Below, one piece after another: positions 12,301 to 24,366 of a stretch of DNA of 64,000 nucleotides. The translations under genes were made by a program, and so were the position numbers. Source of the stretch: Siderastrea siderea. Its lineage: Eukaryota; Cnidaria; Anthozoa; Scleractinia; Rhizangiidae. Below the pieces are notes generated by a model, which saw only the letters and a program-made list of their open reading frames with translations, was not told where the DNA came from and ran no database searches. The stretch spans positions 19,044,953 through 19,108,952 of the forward strand of contig OZ034978.1 of the NCBI GenBank assembly GCA_964030785.1, written 5' to 3'. The stretch's first letter is position 1. Every line of letters starts with the position of its first letter.

Positions 12301-15300
12301 TACCGTGATCTGTCTGTCTGTGGCAAGCAGACGAACTCTTTGTCGATGCCAAGGCAGAGGCAAATAATTGATTTGCGAGTCACTGACGTACCACGACATT
12401 TGGCGAACACAAAGTTCAATTTTCAGTTTATCATAATTAACTTGTGAGTTTACGATCAAAAGCAAGCAGCTGTCATAACTCTTGCAGGTCATAAGCAAGT
12501 AACTGTCATAGCTCTTGCACTCCTCCTCTCAATCGTTTTTTTGCTTTGTTGCCGATATACATAAGTGGGAGGGGGGGACAGGGGGGCGGGAGACCGGGAG
12601 AAAAGGGGGCGGGAGGTGTACGGGAGGCGGGAGAAGAGGGGGCGGGAAGCGGGATTGCCAAGGTGGCGGGAAGCGGGAGAAAAAGGGAAAAATTATGCAA
12701 CATTGCGCAATATTTCGCAATCGAAAAAATGCAAAGGGCGGGAGCCAAAAAATACAGGGCGGGAACCGGGATTAAAGGGTACGGGAAGCGGTAGGTTTAT
12801 ACCCCCCTGTCTCCCCCCCCCCACACACATAAAGGCTGCAAATGGTAGGTTCCTTCTTTGAGTTGCTAAACTTTTTCTTCTGAAGAAAACAAGTAAAGTC
12901 ATTCTCTGAAAACTCCGGAAATTTTCGTGTGCTTGTGATTCGAGAGACCTCCGTTTACACCATTTGAAAATAATTCACTGGCAAAAAAAGCCCGCGCGTC
13001 AACAATCAGACTTGTTTTTCGCCAGTGAAACAACTGAACACCGAAATGCGTATGAACAGCCTATTATTTATAACCAGGTATCTGTAGTGACTTTATGTTT
13101 TTCCTACCAAATTAAACGCCAGAGAAAATAAGTTAAATGATAATTTGTAGAAAGTGGTTCTACGCTATACCGCAGCATTTTTTGTGGTTTTCTTCATAAT
13201 TCGGCTGAAGATATCAGTCAACTTTGATGCATTCTGCTCCGTGTCCAAAACCTTAACTCTAACGCCGTAAAACATTGCCAGCCGTCTCGCCAAGGCTCTT
13301 ACACTGGCCATCAGCAGTGAACATATTATGAAACTGGTGTTCGCATCGTCTTGAAATTAATCTTCTGAAATGGGGGTCTTACCGGCAATCTTCGAACAAC
13401 GTCGCAAATATTAGAAAGTCCTGGCACTTAATATATATATAGAGAGAAGATATTACACGGCGGCGCGAACATATGAATTTTATTTTCGAGTGGTAAAAAC
13501 ACTGTGCAATTTTCTTTTTATTATATAGACAAGAGCATTTTTGCGTAAACAACAGTGTAAGAGCGGAAATGACGTCATCGATATCCTCACTAGTGAGGAT
13601 ATGGAAAATACGCCACTCGAGTCCTGGATGTAGTTTCGAAAGGAACTTTACGAATGGTCTATTTTCCACTAAAACACTCTTGTCTGTATAATAAATATAC
13701 ATATAAAACCTTTCTCGGTGACTGAAAAAGGCTGGCAGGTATAGGGTGTATTTTCATTTCGTTGCTATGGAGTGGAGAGTTAGTACCGAAAAAGTTATAG
13801 ATACTTATCTAATTTTCTACATCTGATCGAATGAGTGGTACTGTTTCGCTGGTTTATAAATAAAGGCAAATAAAGAATGAAAAACTAAACCTTCAGTAGT
13901 TACTGAGTTTATGTTTTGCAATTTAAATGGAATCTTTTTTGTCAATAGACATAACGTGGAATTTTTGGTTTTTTTTTCTCTTTCTTATTGACACAGGATG
14001 GTTATCAGCATGGTGTACTATGGTTTCTTGCTGTATATCACCCGCTTGTCTGGCAGTCCTTACTTGAACCTGTTTCTTATGTACCTCTCTGACGTACCAA
14101 CCCATCTCATCTTCTGGGTTGTTCTGCAAAAGTGAGTAGCCTTTAATTATTTTTACCGTTTGCAAGTGTTACGTTGATGAATAAGCTTACCAACCAACCA
14201 ACCGGCCAGCCAGCTAACCAACCAACTGATCAACCTAACAACCAACCAATCTCCAACCCACCAATCCACCGACCGACCGATCGACCGACCAGCGGACCAA
14301 CCGACTAACCGACCACCCTACTACTTGATCAACCAACCGTAAGAGAGAGTAAATATTTATTATTACATTTTCTTAGCTTGAGAACTAAATAGCTCTTGCT
14401 ATACATACCAACAGATTTGGTCGTCGCATTCCTCACTCACTGATAATGGTGACAGGTGGTTTGACTTGCTTACTGGTTTTGGCTGTTCCAAAAGGTAAAT
14501 GATGTTCCTTGGTATTGATAATCCGTTTACCCTGACTACAAGCTGGCTTATTTTTCTAACCTCCTCTTTAAATACTTCTTCACAAGTCTTCTAATTTGAA
14601 CCATCTATTCAATTTTTAGATCAAAAGGGCGCTATAACCGCGTTAGCTTTCATTGGTCGTTTCATGGCAAGCGGATCATTCTCCAATATATACCTTTTTT
14701 CCACTGAACTGTACCCCACAACGCTCAGGTAACATGTGTAAAACAAAACTGTGTCTTGACGTAAAAAAATATATGAAAGACACGTATGAACTGCAGTTTA
14801 ATCGAAGTTTAAATATAGAATGAACGGAATAATCTTCGCAGCTGTAAGCGATTTGGCCAATTGCTTTGTTTTTTAATTATGTTACCCACTTCTGCAACCC
14901 AGTTGGCAGAGTAACGCACTGGCATCGCGGCGTCGTGGGCTTGATTCCATTTATGGCCTCAGTGAAATCTTTTTCAGGAAAGAAGGGATTTCTTAAATTG
15001 GTTACATACTACGAAGGTAATTTCGTTCACTTTAAAGTTGTATATTGGCAATTCGAGTCAGTAATCCGAGACAAGTTCTTCTTTTCTTCTGACATGGCAA
15101 CTACCATAGTTACTGACTCTCTTTTATTAGTTAGCATGGAAAAAAATAGAGATTACACAGATAATTAGGAGGTCCAACGTTTACGAGATGATCTTATAAT
15201 TTGTACCAAGTGATTAGAGTACAATACGCGAGTTCAAGCAATATTTAGTATCGTCCTCGGAAAGAAATGTCGCTTCCCAGGGCTGGATTTCATTTGGTAT

Positions 15301-16435
15301 AGTAAAACGGATTGAACAACAATTCTCCTTTCCTTTCTTTCTCTTAAACCAGTCGACTGTACTGGCTCACCAAATTATTGGGCGACATGTTAAAGGATCT
15401 CGTTTTACTTCAACAGAATTGTCCATCATTAGTTTTGTTGTATAAATTGTTCACTTGAGAGGACCATTTCTCTGTCATGATCTTGTGATGTTTCTCGCTA
15501 GGAACCAAGGAATTGGTGTTTGTTCAACCAGTGCCCGTATTGGCTCCATCATTGCACCCTATGTGGTCATGCTGGTATGTCAGTATGTCAGTCCCAGAAA
15601 TATCATGTTTGTTAGCTACAGCAGATGATTCGCATGATTCGACCATGGTCCAACAATGGTGAAGGAAATTTGTCCATTAAAGGACGGTGCCTCCTAATAC
15701 AGATGTATTTTTGTAAAGCTTATGAATATAGAGAAAAAGTAGACCTTAGCAAGGGGTATTGGAATCCAAAAAGAAAAATGTGGACAACCACGCATTTTTT
15801 AGAGGTAACTAAGCAACCATGATTCCAAAAAAGCGTTAAAATACAAAGAATGTAAGGCAATTTCTCTCCAAATTTAAGCTCAATTATCTCTGAAAAATGC
15901 GTGGTTACCCCCGATTTTCTTTTTTGGATTCTGATAGCCCTTGCTAAGAGCTGCTTTTTCCACATAGTCATAAACCGCGCAAAAATATTTTTGTATTAGG
16001 GGGCAAATTCCTTAAGAATCTCGAATATCCTGAGATGCGCAGAACGTATGCGCAGTAACAAAAGGAGGCACCATCCTTAAACATTTACTTCCTGAAACAA
16101 TAACATTCATAAGGTCTTAGTGGTAGACCTGAGTTTTTCAACCATAATCCGCCCGCTCTGATTCGCCCGTTATAATAATGAAGGTGACCCATGGTGAAGA
16201 AATTTCAAAAGTATTTTTTTGTATCACGGGATGTTTATATTTAACCAAGTTAGCACTTGCTTTGTAAAATCACTCTATGGACGAATTTTCTCCACAATAA
16301 TAGAAAATAGCCAGATCATGGGAGAATAATGATCGGCAAAACGAGTATGAAAAACTCGGGTCTACACGCTGCATTGAAATCGGCTGAAAATTGTAACACT
16401 AAAAAAGCTCCTTACAGATACCATTATAATACGTA

Positions 16436-16488
<53 letters not shown>

Positions 16489-16866
16489 TACTAGACAAGA
16501 AATGGTAATGTTCGAAAGAGGAAGGAGGATGAAGAGTACGAGCCGATAGGATGCCGACCGTGGCCCCCTTTTCTTTCGCCTCCAAGCAAACATTACCGTC
16601 AGCTACACCAGCCATTGAAATGGTATAAATTTCCATTATGATATTTTCATTTAATGTAGGCACAGTTACCAGGAATGAGTGCCACCCTTCCCATGGTGAT
16701 TTTCGGCTCCTTGACGGTAGCCGCTGGCCTAGCAGCGTTCTTTCTTCCCGAGACACTGCTTTGCCCAATGTATCAGACAGTGGAGGAAGTTAACCAGGAC
16801 AAAGAATTCTACGGCGTGGTGTGGATGCAGAAACGCCGACCTTGTCCACTCCCCTGCGCAAGGTAA
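9384..16866 (+). CDS. SLC22-family organic ion transporter, locus A (9 exons)
   Basis: Plasma-membrane facilitator of the major facilitator superfamily, SLC22 branch, with 12 predicted membrane segments; substrate unknown. Exons: 9384-9644, 10147-10293, 10977-11257, 11880-12125, 13997-14131, 14415-14494, 14620-14728, 15502-15574, 16660-16866, all GT/AG and in phase, giving about 512 residues. Seen: N-terminal helix, then a Cys-rich extracellular loop (C56, C63, C68, C69, C72; N-glycosylation sites at N60 and N71), GATSDFFGRR at 117-126 after TM2, FPESARWL at 232-239, FGRR at 358-361, and LPETL at 473-477. These are SLC22 signatures. A pyrimidine tract and CAG just before the ATG suggest a 5' UTR intron. 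I chose the last acceptor at 16660 rather than 16666 because it yields AQLP, matching ADLP in loci B and C. The C-terminal tail is short and basic compared with B and C. A candidate poly(A) signal is AATAAA at 17217. The product could be closer to the cation or the anion branch; I cannot tell. Confidence 0.9.
12140..12275. repeat. ATTAAT-rich low-complexity tract in intron 4 of locus A
   Basis: Runs of TTAATTAATT, CGATTAATTA and similar words make the sequence almost pure A/T. It is intronic and has no coding meaning. Confidence 0.8.
12565..12800. repeat. GGCGGGA-type G-rich minisatellite in intron 4 of locus A
   Basis: Imperfect copies of GGCGGGAAGCGGGA, GGGCGGGAG and GGTACGGGAAGC follow each other with strong strand asymmetry (G on plus). 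Many runs of three or more G could fold as G-quadruplexes. Several overlapping Gly/Arg or Pro-rich frames here are artefacts of the repeat. Confidence 0.8.
13515..13697. mobile_element. Short inverted-repeat element in intron 4 of locus A
   Basis: The ends TTATTATATAGACAAGAGCA and (complement) ACTCTTGTCTGTATAATAAA face each other, and the middle holds the perfect 22 bp palindrome ATATCCTCACTAGTGAGGATAT. The size and structure are those of a MITE. Confidence 0.6.
14186..14340. repeat. (CCAA/CCGA)n low-complexity tract in intron 5 of locus A
   Basis: CAACCAACC and CGACCGACC words in tandem between exons 5 and 6. Confidence 0.85.
15677..16080. mobile_element. MITE in intron 8 of locus A
   Basis: The left end AAGGACGGTGCCTCCTAATA is matched by the complement of the right end (GGAGGCACCATCCTT), and inner arms such as AAAAATGTGGACAACCACGC also pair across the centre. 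About 400 bp with no coding frame. Its presence does not disturb the exon 8 donor. Confidence 0.7.
16436..16489. repeat. (AAT)n microsatellite in intron 8 of locus A
   Basis: About 17 AAT units in a row. Poly-Ile and poly-Tyr frames here are not real. Confidence 0.95.
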
Positions 16867-17229
16867 TGTTCCTAAAGGCCAGAGTGACTCCAGTGACCTC
16901 GAGAATAATGTACCCTCAAAGAGCGTTTATTGTAATGAGGGCTTTTATCCCTAAAGGGTGCATATTTTTGACGCGTCAGCTAAGATTTGGAAAGGCCATT
17001 TTTACCATCGTTATAGAAGAGTTTATTGACTCGAGGAACTCTCGACTCAGAAAGCTTCAACCGTGTCTACAGTACTTAGAGAAAATCCTATGGTACGCTG
17101 ATGAGGTAATTTCTCTGCTTTTAAGTGTATTGTGACACTAGGGGGCTCCTTTTTCAGTTACATGATTCATGCGAGCTCGCTACCTTTTCTACTCTACCAT
17201 TTCAGCCGTATGTCGCAATAAAACTACTA

Positions 17230-17850
17230 CTACCAAGCCAAATGATATAATTAAACGTGCCTTTAATTGAAAACTTTCTAGCTTTCCTTCCTGGCGCCCT
17301 TGCTGTTACGCTGTCCAAAAGCCAATGCCCAGAACACATGCTAATAAGGACAATGATGAAGGAAAATTTGATCACCAGTGTACAAGGTCAAATCATTTGT
17401 CATAGAAAATTTGCTCGTGTGCATGGGGCTTTACCTCCGTTCTTCGTGCCACGCGGCACGTAATACTTACACACTTTCCGCCATCGTATAATCCGTCAAT
17501 TTGCTCTATCGGACGTCACGCCGCGCGTCTCGTTCCAGGTCTTCCTTTCTGTTCCTTCTCTCTCCCTCGCTCTCCAGTGTCCTCCTCTAGCTGGCTCCTG
17601 CCTCTAAATTGTCTTGGGTACGGTGTTTCTCTACACCGCTGCCCATCTGGTCTCCTTCGCCCCGGAGCCCTTCTTGTGTCCACGTTAATTTGCTTTACAA
17701 TCACTGCGTTGTCATTTATCCATTATATGTCTGACAAACTCCTTTTTTTTCTCTGGGCGTCCAGTTTATCTTTTTTACGTTCAGATGGACCGTTGATTTA
17801 ATTGAGGTTGGGGTTGGGCTGGACTGGGGGCTGGAGGCTGGAGGAAACAG
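17230..17850. other. Spacer 3' of locus A, nothing recognised
   Basis: Contains a pyrimidine-rich block at 17,490-17,660 but no convincing exon or element border. Confidence 0.3.
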
Positions 17851-18167
17851 AGGCGGCCCAAATTCAAGATAAGAGACAAACGCCGCGAACGTGACTCCAG
17901 CGTATCGGCGTATGAGGTGGTGTTGTGTTACAACGGTTTGAATTATAAAGGTCTGTATGGGAAGACATGGGATTTGTTTTAAATAGTAGAAATGATTGTT
18001 GTTTGACAATAAATTTAAGCAACAACAATCATTTCTACTCACAAATCCCATGTCTTCCCATACAAACCTTTATAATTCAAACCGTTGTAACACAACACTA
18101 CCTTATACGCCGATACGCTAGAGTCACATTCGCGGCCTTTGTCTCTTATCTTGAGCTTGGGCGGCCT
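17851..18167. mobile_element. Foldback MITE, about 150 bp arms
   Basis: AGGCGGCCCAAATTCAAGAT at the left pairs with ATCTTGAGCTTGGGCGGCCT at the right. The arms stay close to perfect through the words GTTTGAATTATAAAGG, AAGACATGGGATTTG and TAGAAATGATTGTTG, with a centre of roughly 25 nt. It has no coding capacity. Confidence 0.85.
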
Positions 18168-18717
18168 GTGGAGGAAATAGGCGCTCATTCCAGTAACTAC
18201 GGAATTTATGCAGTTACAAAGATGCGCTTGTCAATCCTGGTACTTTGCAATCTCTAAGTGAACACTGGTAGGCCAATAACCCTGTTTACCAGTGTTTTAC
18301 CAGGAATCACAGAAAGAAGACAACGTTTTCATAGTATTTCTCATCTTTATGATATTTTATTTTAAAAAAAACTAATGATACAGCTGAAAATGTATTCTTT
18401 TTGCCTTCAAGGTCTGCAGAGCCTGGTAATCAATCCCCATCAGCAGATACGGCGCTACTGTGAAACGAGAGACAGCTGCACAGGAAGACCAATTTTTATT
18501 GTTAAAAAAGGAAATGACGCCGACAAGTACTAGTAATTTCATTTAAAGTAGAAAAACATTTGTCAATTATGAAAATAATCAAAGGTAGGTTGCGTTCGAT
18601 TTAACTTAAGGTAGGCTAGAGCGCATTTTAAGTCACGCAAGCAAAAAATGAGTTACAGTAAAGTCAATTAAGTAAAGTTAGGTCGAGTTAAATGAAACCG
18701 AGGTAAAGTAAAGTAAC

Positions 18718-18945
18718 TGAAATGGGCGAAGAGAGCAAAGCAAAGCACAGCAAAGTAACGCAAGGTGAAACAAAGCAAAGCAAAGCACAGCAGAGTAACG
18801 CAAGGTGAGACAAAGCAAAGCAAAGCACAGCAAAGTAACGCAAGGTGAAACAAAGCAAAGCAAAGCACAGCAAAGTAACGCAAGGTGAAACAAAGCAAAG
18901 CACAGCAGAGTAACGCAAGGTGAATCAAAGCAAAGCAAAGCGTTT
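18718..18945. repeat. GCAAAGCACAGCAAAGTAACGCAA-type minisatellite
   Basis: Unit of about 45-50 bp built from CAAAGCAAAGC, ACAGCAAAGTAACG and CAAGGTGAAA, repeated about five times. It opens long Cys/Leu/Phe-rich minus-strand frames in all three phases, which is the mark of a repeat rather than a gene. Confidence 0.85.
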
Positions 18946-19430
18946 CGTGTTTACAATCCCTTTCGAACAGCCAAATAACTGTAGAAGGATTTTTAAGGCA
19001 TTCATTTTCAACTGCCTTCGCTTTTTTCACTTTTGTATAATGTTTCAAATCTATTAAGCGATATTTAAATCTATGAGTTAAATTGCTAAAAATAATGGGA
19101 CAAAATGCCGCGACAATTTACAACAAAATAAGAATATAGGAACGCTCAGGATGCTTAATTAACAGCCTCTTCCTTTAGTCGAGTTTCACTTATTTCATTA
19201 TTCGCATTTGTGCATCTAGCTATAAAAATACGCATTTATTTGTAGGTAAGGTCTGCCAAGAGAATTAGAGACAAGATGATGAACCCAAATTTCCTAATAC
19301 TTCTTCCAGCAGATACCTCTAACAACCATTAGGACAAGCACTAAAAAAGCTGTACGATTTTTGCTTTCTTTTGTCAGTGTCTTGTACATGTCAAGGTGGT
19401 AACGAGGTATGTTTTTACAATGCTGATCCA
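18946..19430. other. Intergenic, nothing recognised
   Basis: AT-rich unique-looking sequence. No exon or element ends found. Confidence 0.3.
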
Positions 19431-19439
19431 ATTTTTGTA

Positions 19440-19640
19440 GGCAAATTTCTGATCCTTGATTCCAAAAGCGTGACCAATTTTGGAAAACTGCAAATATTGT
19501 ACAGCTTGATCCCTGATCCTTTAATAAACTGCTGATCCAGATCCCATGGTCTCTGATCCCTGATCCCAGGGCTGTGATTCCAGATCCCACCCTTCTGATC
19601 CCTGATCGTACCGCTTTGATCCCCGATCCCATATACCTCG
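19440..19640. repeat. TGATCCC-type degenerate repeat
   Basis: Many irregularly spaced copies of CTGATCCCTGATCC and CCAGATCCCA. The frame read on the minus strand (GSGI repeats) follows from it. Confidence 0.75.
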
Positions 19641-20920
19641 TTACGACCCTGACATATATACTCTATTTATTAAAAACTGGACTAGGTATATTGGATTTCT
19701 AGCATTTTGATTGGCTCAACGGAGCTAGGCTATCAGCTCATTTACCTGCTGCGACCAAATATGGTCAATGAAAACTCAACAACAAAGTGAGCTGAAAGTT
19801 TTTTCCTCGCGAGCAACCCGGCGAGAAAAATCACTTGCCAGCAAATTTAAATTAAGCAGAAATTCCAACAACGTCACCAACAAGCATCACCAACAGCGTC
19901 GTCTAACACAAGTCAAAATTGTTTGAAGAAACTGTGCAGAAATTTAAGCATTAAGCGTTGTGTTTACAATTAATTTCTTTCATCGATCGTCGCGTCGATC
20001 ATTGAAATTGAACAAACGGTAGGTATTATCAAAAAGGATTTCCACTTCAAAATATCAAGACAAGACATAAAATAAAACACAATGAAATGGGGCTGGAGCA
20101 TGTAATAAAAACTATCACACATTCATGGCGAGTCGGTGCGAAAATCATGAAGCAGTCTAAACAAGTGCTAAAAAAATACAGCTGCAAACTACCAAGAAGG
20201 AAGGAAGGGCGAGATTGTTTTTCGGCTTTAACATGCAGAATCAGGACACTGGTTTACCTGCACTTGTTGTAGCTCTATGTTCCAACAGGTCCAAATGCTC
20301 AGATAGAAATTGGATGCCATGTAAACGGAGTTGAATCGCTTTTCCAGTTATTTGAATGTTGTTTTTACCATTCCGTCCGCAACCTCTAAACCGAGAACAA
20401 CTGCATTTTGCGCTTTGCGTTTAACAAACTATGATGGTGAATTCTAATGTTCCTCGCTACAGTAATCTTGCTTCTGAGCTGCATAGAAAATACCTCTTCA
20501 AGTTCAACTGTTCAAATTTGTTCTGTCTTCAGTTCGATCACACACGCACATGATGGCTCCGTTGTGCGAACAGGTTACAAACTTGTTCAGTTTCAACTCC
20601 AGCAGCTATATGGTGAAATTGTACAGCTTCAATCCGCTTTGAACGATGATTACAACAATGTTCAGGAAAAATCAAACATGTACCATATTTCAGAGCCAAT
20701 AATTAGAAGATTTATTTCCAAAACGTGTGCTACTTTGTTCACTTTCGAGCAGTTTTCATTGATTCATTCAGCTTTGCAATGAAACGCTGCAACACTTCGC
20801 GAGGTTTTGGCGCCTTTTTCGTTCAGTCATGTGATCGATTCTTGTTCCGCTTAAATTTCTTTTCTCATTTTTCCCGTTCTTTCTGATTTTCTTTTTAAAT
20901 AGTGGTTAAGTTTTTAATAA
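19641..20920. other. Intergenic, no gene supported
   Basis: An open frame of 111 codons at 20,447-20,782 (plus) begins with a hydrophobic stretch, but it has no splice or family support and lies within repeat-like sequence ending in a hairpin. I do not call it. Confidence 0.3.
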
Positions 20921-21039
20921 AACAATTATTCTACTCGGGCTTGCTGGATATCAAATGATTATAACCAACTCGGCGCTACGCGCCTCGTTGGTTATCTATC
21001 ATTCGATATCCAGCGCGCCCTCGTAGAATAATTGTTAAA
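20921..21039. repeat. Inverted repeat, about 50 bp arms
   Basis: AACAATTATTCTACTCGGGC on the left pairs with the right-hand CCTCGTAGAATAATTGTT. The inner arms CTGGATATCAAATGAT and GTTGGTTAT also pair, with a GCGCTACGCGC centre. It looks like a hairpin MITE or the end of a larger element. Confidence 0.7.
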
Positions 21040-21751
21040 TATATTTGCATTACTCAAAATAAAAAAAAATAAATAACAGAAAAAGGTCGGAGGTCTTTCC
21101 TATCTAAGTCACGTTCATTTCAAAAAATCTCAGCGATGACTCAGTGAAGATTGTTATTATTATTCTTCGTTTATCCCAAAGAGATCAGAGACTCGCTGAC
21201 TAGCTTGGCGACCATCCGCTGACCGGGTAGCCTGCGGACTCTGGGTTCGAGTCTACAGCGGCCAAAATAGCCTGCGTAGCTGACGGTATTGTCTGAGCGC
21301 GAAGGTGAAGTTCTTGTGGCGGAGCCGCCATGAGCGGTGTAAACAGCGAGAAAATACCTTGTTCCTTTCCAATAGCGAGACTATAAATGATCTGTAAACA
21401 TTAAACTTTCCCGAAACCTGCGGATAGAATTGCCCACACGACTCTTCCTCTTGCCCTCTCTTTCAAATAACGTTTTGGTTTAACACTTTGTCGATGCTCT
21501 CTTCTTAGTTTTCTCTAAAGGCTGAAATTCGTATTCTCTTGGGAGAAATGCAAGCAATCATCTAACATTTGATTGACGCGTTTACAACTCTCAACCAATC
21601 CGAATTTCCCTTCCGCTAGTAAACGGAAATGTGCCAAAACCGTAGTTTTCCTGCAGGCGAGATTTCAAATCGCTTCTCCCAGTTCCCTTCGCGGCTCCAC
21701 CTCTCAAACTTCGCACAAACAATCCCGCCAGCTACGTAGGCTACGGCCAAA

Positions 21752-22560
21752 CGTACCGTATTTTCCCGATTAAACGCCGAGAGCGTTTACTTAAAACTCG
21801 GCCTCGCAGATCCGGCTTTTATTCGGGGCCCAGCGTTTATTTATTAAGTGCATTTTTCAGCCATTTATCACTTATCACTAGTACTGAAGGTTTATTAAAT
21901 TAAGAACCAAACTTCAACAAAAACGTTAAAAAATGTGACGCACTAGCTGTCACCAACTTTGTCTTATCTTAGTGAATCTGGTCAGTCATTTGGCAAAAAC
22001 ATCATTAACAGGAACAATGATTGAATTTTTCTCAAAGTTACATTTCTCCTTGAGACACAGAGGAAGTGTAGTGGCAATTGCTCGACAGCAAACGTACTGT
22101 ATAAGCAATTTAGAACAAGGTGGTGTCGAGGTTCCTGCCCCATCAGTTCTGAGAAAGGCAAAATCATGGAATGATTTAAGGTACTGCTGGAGAAACCCTA
22201 GAGAGACGCTGGAAATGATCCTCGCTTGATGGAGAAATCTGCAGAAAAGTTACCATGATTTAAAAGAGATTGACACGATACCTGATGCGTCATTTGTTTG
22301 ATTTGTTTTGGTTAGAAGTACAATTGCAAATGGTAGTTTAGATCTGATTATCAGTGGATAAATTGAAATAAAATAATAGAAAGAGAACTAGTATGCAGTT
22401 ACGACACATGATCCTGATTTCATATATCCATCTCGATGAACGCCTGGACCTCAAATAAACACCGGGACCCTGAAATGCCTGGGGCATATATTTTGAACTT
22501 GAATTATCTGAACCCGGCGTTTATTTGGTGTCCGGTGATTAATCGAAACAATACAGTACA
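21752..22560. mobile_element. Non-autonomous DNA transposon with GTACYGTATT ends
   Basis: The left end GTACCGTATTTTCCCGATTA and the complement of the right end GTACTGTATTGTTTCGATTA are alike over about 45 bp, each continuing into a GTTTA-type word near an AACGCCG motif. The 0.8 kb interior has no transposase. Target duplication is unclear. Confidence 0.6.
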
Positions 22561-24366
22561 ACGCGCGCGCAGTTCCCGTCATGATTTTGCAAAGCAATAC
22601 ACAGACAAATGGGTAATCAGCCTCTACATTAAACCCAAAAACTTGAGAACGTTTGTGAAAACTTCAGGTTTTTACGTTGAGTATCCGTTCAGAACAAAGT
22701 AACTCTCATCCAACACTTTTAAGTCGTGAAATTTGGTTTCTCTATGTATTTCTTATATCCTGGATTCATACGAACGTCTTTCTCCTAAACATTCGCACAA
22801 ATACAAGTTTCGAGGGATAGGAATCCGGGAGTGTCGTAAACGTTTCGCGTTTGACCGCTGTGAAGCGTAGAGGAATGCTAGGACTTCGGATACTCACTAA
22901 GCAATGAGTGAAATAGATTCGTTGCTGAAAATCTCTGACAAAAAAAAAGGTAAGGAAAAGTTTCCATTCTCATCATCTAAAGCATGGTTTCAAATTTCTT
23001 TTCGATAGTTGGAGTTTCTATTAGCAGGTTTCCATGTTCCTTTGCCCCTGCTTTTTCCGTCAAACCATTGCTCACCTCTTCCTTCGGGGCCCTGGGAAGG
23101 CTGCAGCAATAGATCTTGTAGTCTTCAGGCCAGGGTTCCGCCTGTTCCACGGTCTGGGGCATGGGACTGCACAGTGTCTCCGGAAGCCAGAGAGCCATAA
23201 TGCCCGCCACAATTCCCATAACGCCAAAAATAACGAGCGGCATTGTTTTGCTGATGCTGGGAAGGTCAGCCTGGATCAGTTAAAAAAAATTATATGAATG
23301 GTAAAAGGAGATGCTGGTGCGGTTTACTACTGGCATTTGGGACTGTCAGATTCTAGTATGTGTACGTCTTTTTTTGGATTTCTCTGATACTAGCTACACT
23401 CGCGGAGTCTCTGCTACTCCTTGTTAGGCTTCTAGCCAGCAGAGAAAAGAGCTCTCCGAACGAGCAGGTGTGACACATGATAATCTAACGCGTGCGCTCT
23501 AGGCTTTAAAAAGTCGTTCTCTTACTCGGTGTCGTACCTAACGAAATAAAGATACGTAACAGTAACACGATGTATGGAGTTATAATGCTGCCAAAACGAG
23601 CCATCGAAGAACACACGCCAATGCCGGTGTTCCTATGAGGAAACGAAACAACACTGAAAGCAGCTTTCAAACCGCGTCTGATTGGACTGGTGCACTGACC
23701 CGATGCATACGAATGAAGGCAGTTACAGAGTATTGGTGCTCTTACTAATAGTTCCCCTCGCTGTTATTGGTTCCTTTGGTAAGATGGAGAGAAAAAGAGA
23801 CATTGGACTTTGTATCCTCTGTGCGACATAATTAGCCTTGGCCTCTGGACTTATCGAAGTTAATGGCAGTTTAGGAATGCAAACTTCCTACGGACTTGTG
23901 AGCAACTGAGATGAAAAAACACCTTAAGGAAAGCTTAACTAGCAGTACAGGGTCTGATTGCATGAAGAAACTCATAATTAAATGGGAATTTCTGCAACTG
24001 TTCCCTGTTTCCGTGAGGAATTTTTCGCACCGTCATTGTGTTTCCTATACTCTTTAATCCACCCACGACCGTTTTATCCATAATAGCGTGCACAAACATC
24101 CTCCAGAACACAGGGAATGATCGCCGAAATTCCCACTTAATCTTAAGTTGCTTCAGATGCAACTGGGCCCAGGGCCGGAAACTCCACTTTACGACCAACT
24201 CAGTTATCACGACTATTTTTTGTTGTTCAGACGAAATCTCAGTTATTTTCTCATCTGAAATCCTTGTTAATTGCGAGCTTTAACCATATGTTGCAGTCAC
24301 AAACTGTTATCTTCTATATAAGCTTCACCTCCGTTAAAAAGGTAACACGAATGCCTGGTGTCTTAA

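Noticed and set aside
12506..12902. Gly/Arg-rich and Pro-rich frames in intron 4 of locus A
   Set aside because: Products of the G-rich minisatellite.
18668..19048. Cys/Leu/Phe-rich 76-126 codon minus-strand frames
   Set aside because: All three phases are open because of a minisatellite. There is no gene.
20447..20782. 111-codon frame with a signal-peptide-like start
   Set aside because: No splice support, no family resemblance, embedded in repeat-like DNA.
23935..24210. 91-codon minus-strand frame as a transposase piece
   Set aside because: No catalytic motif, and the sequence has no recognisable transposase pattern.
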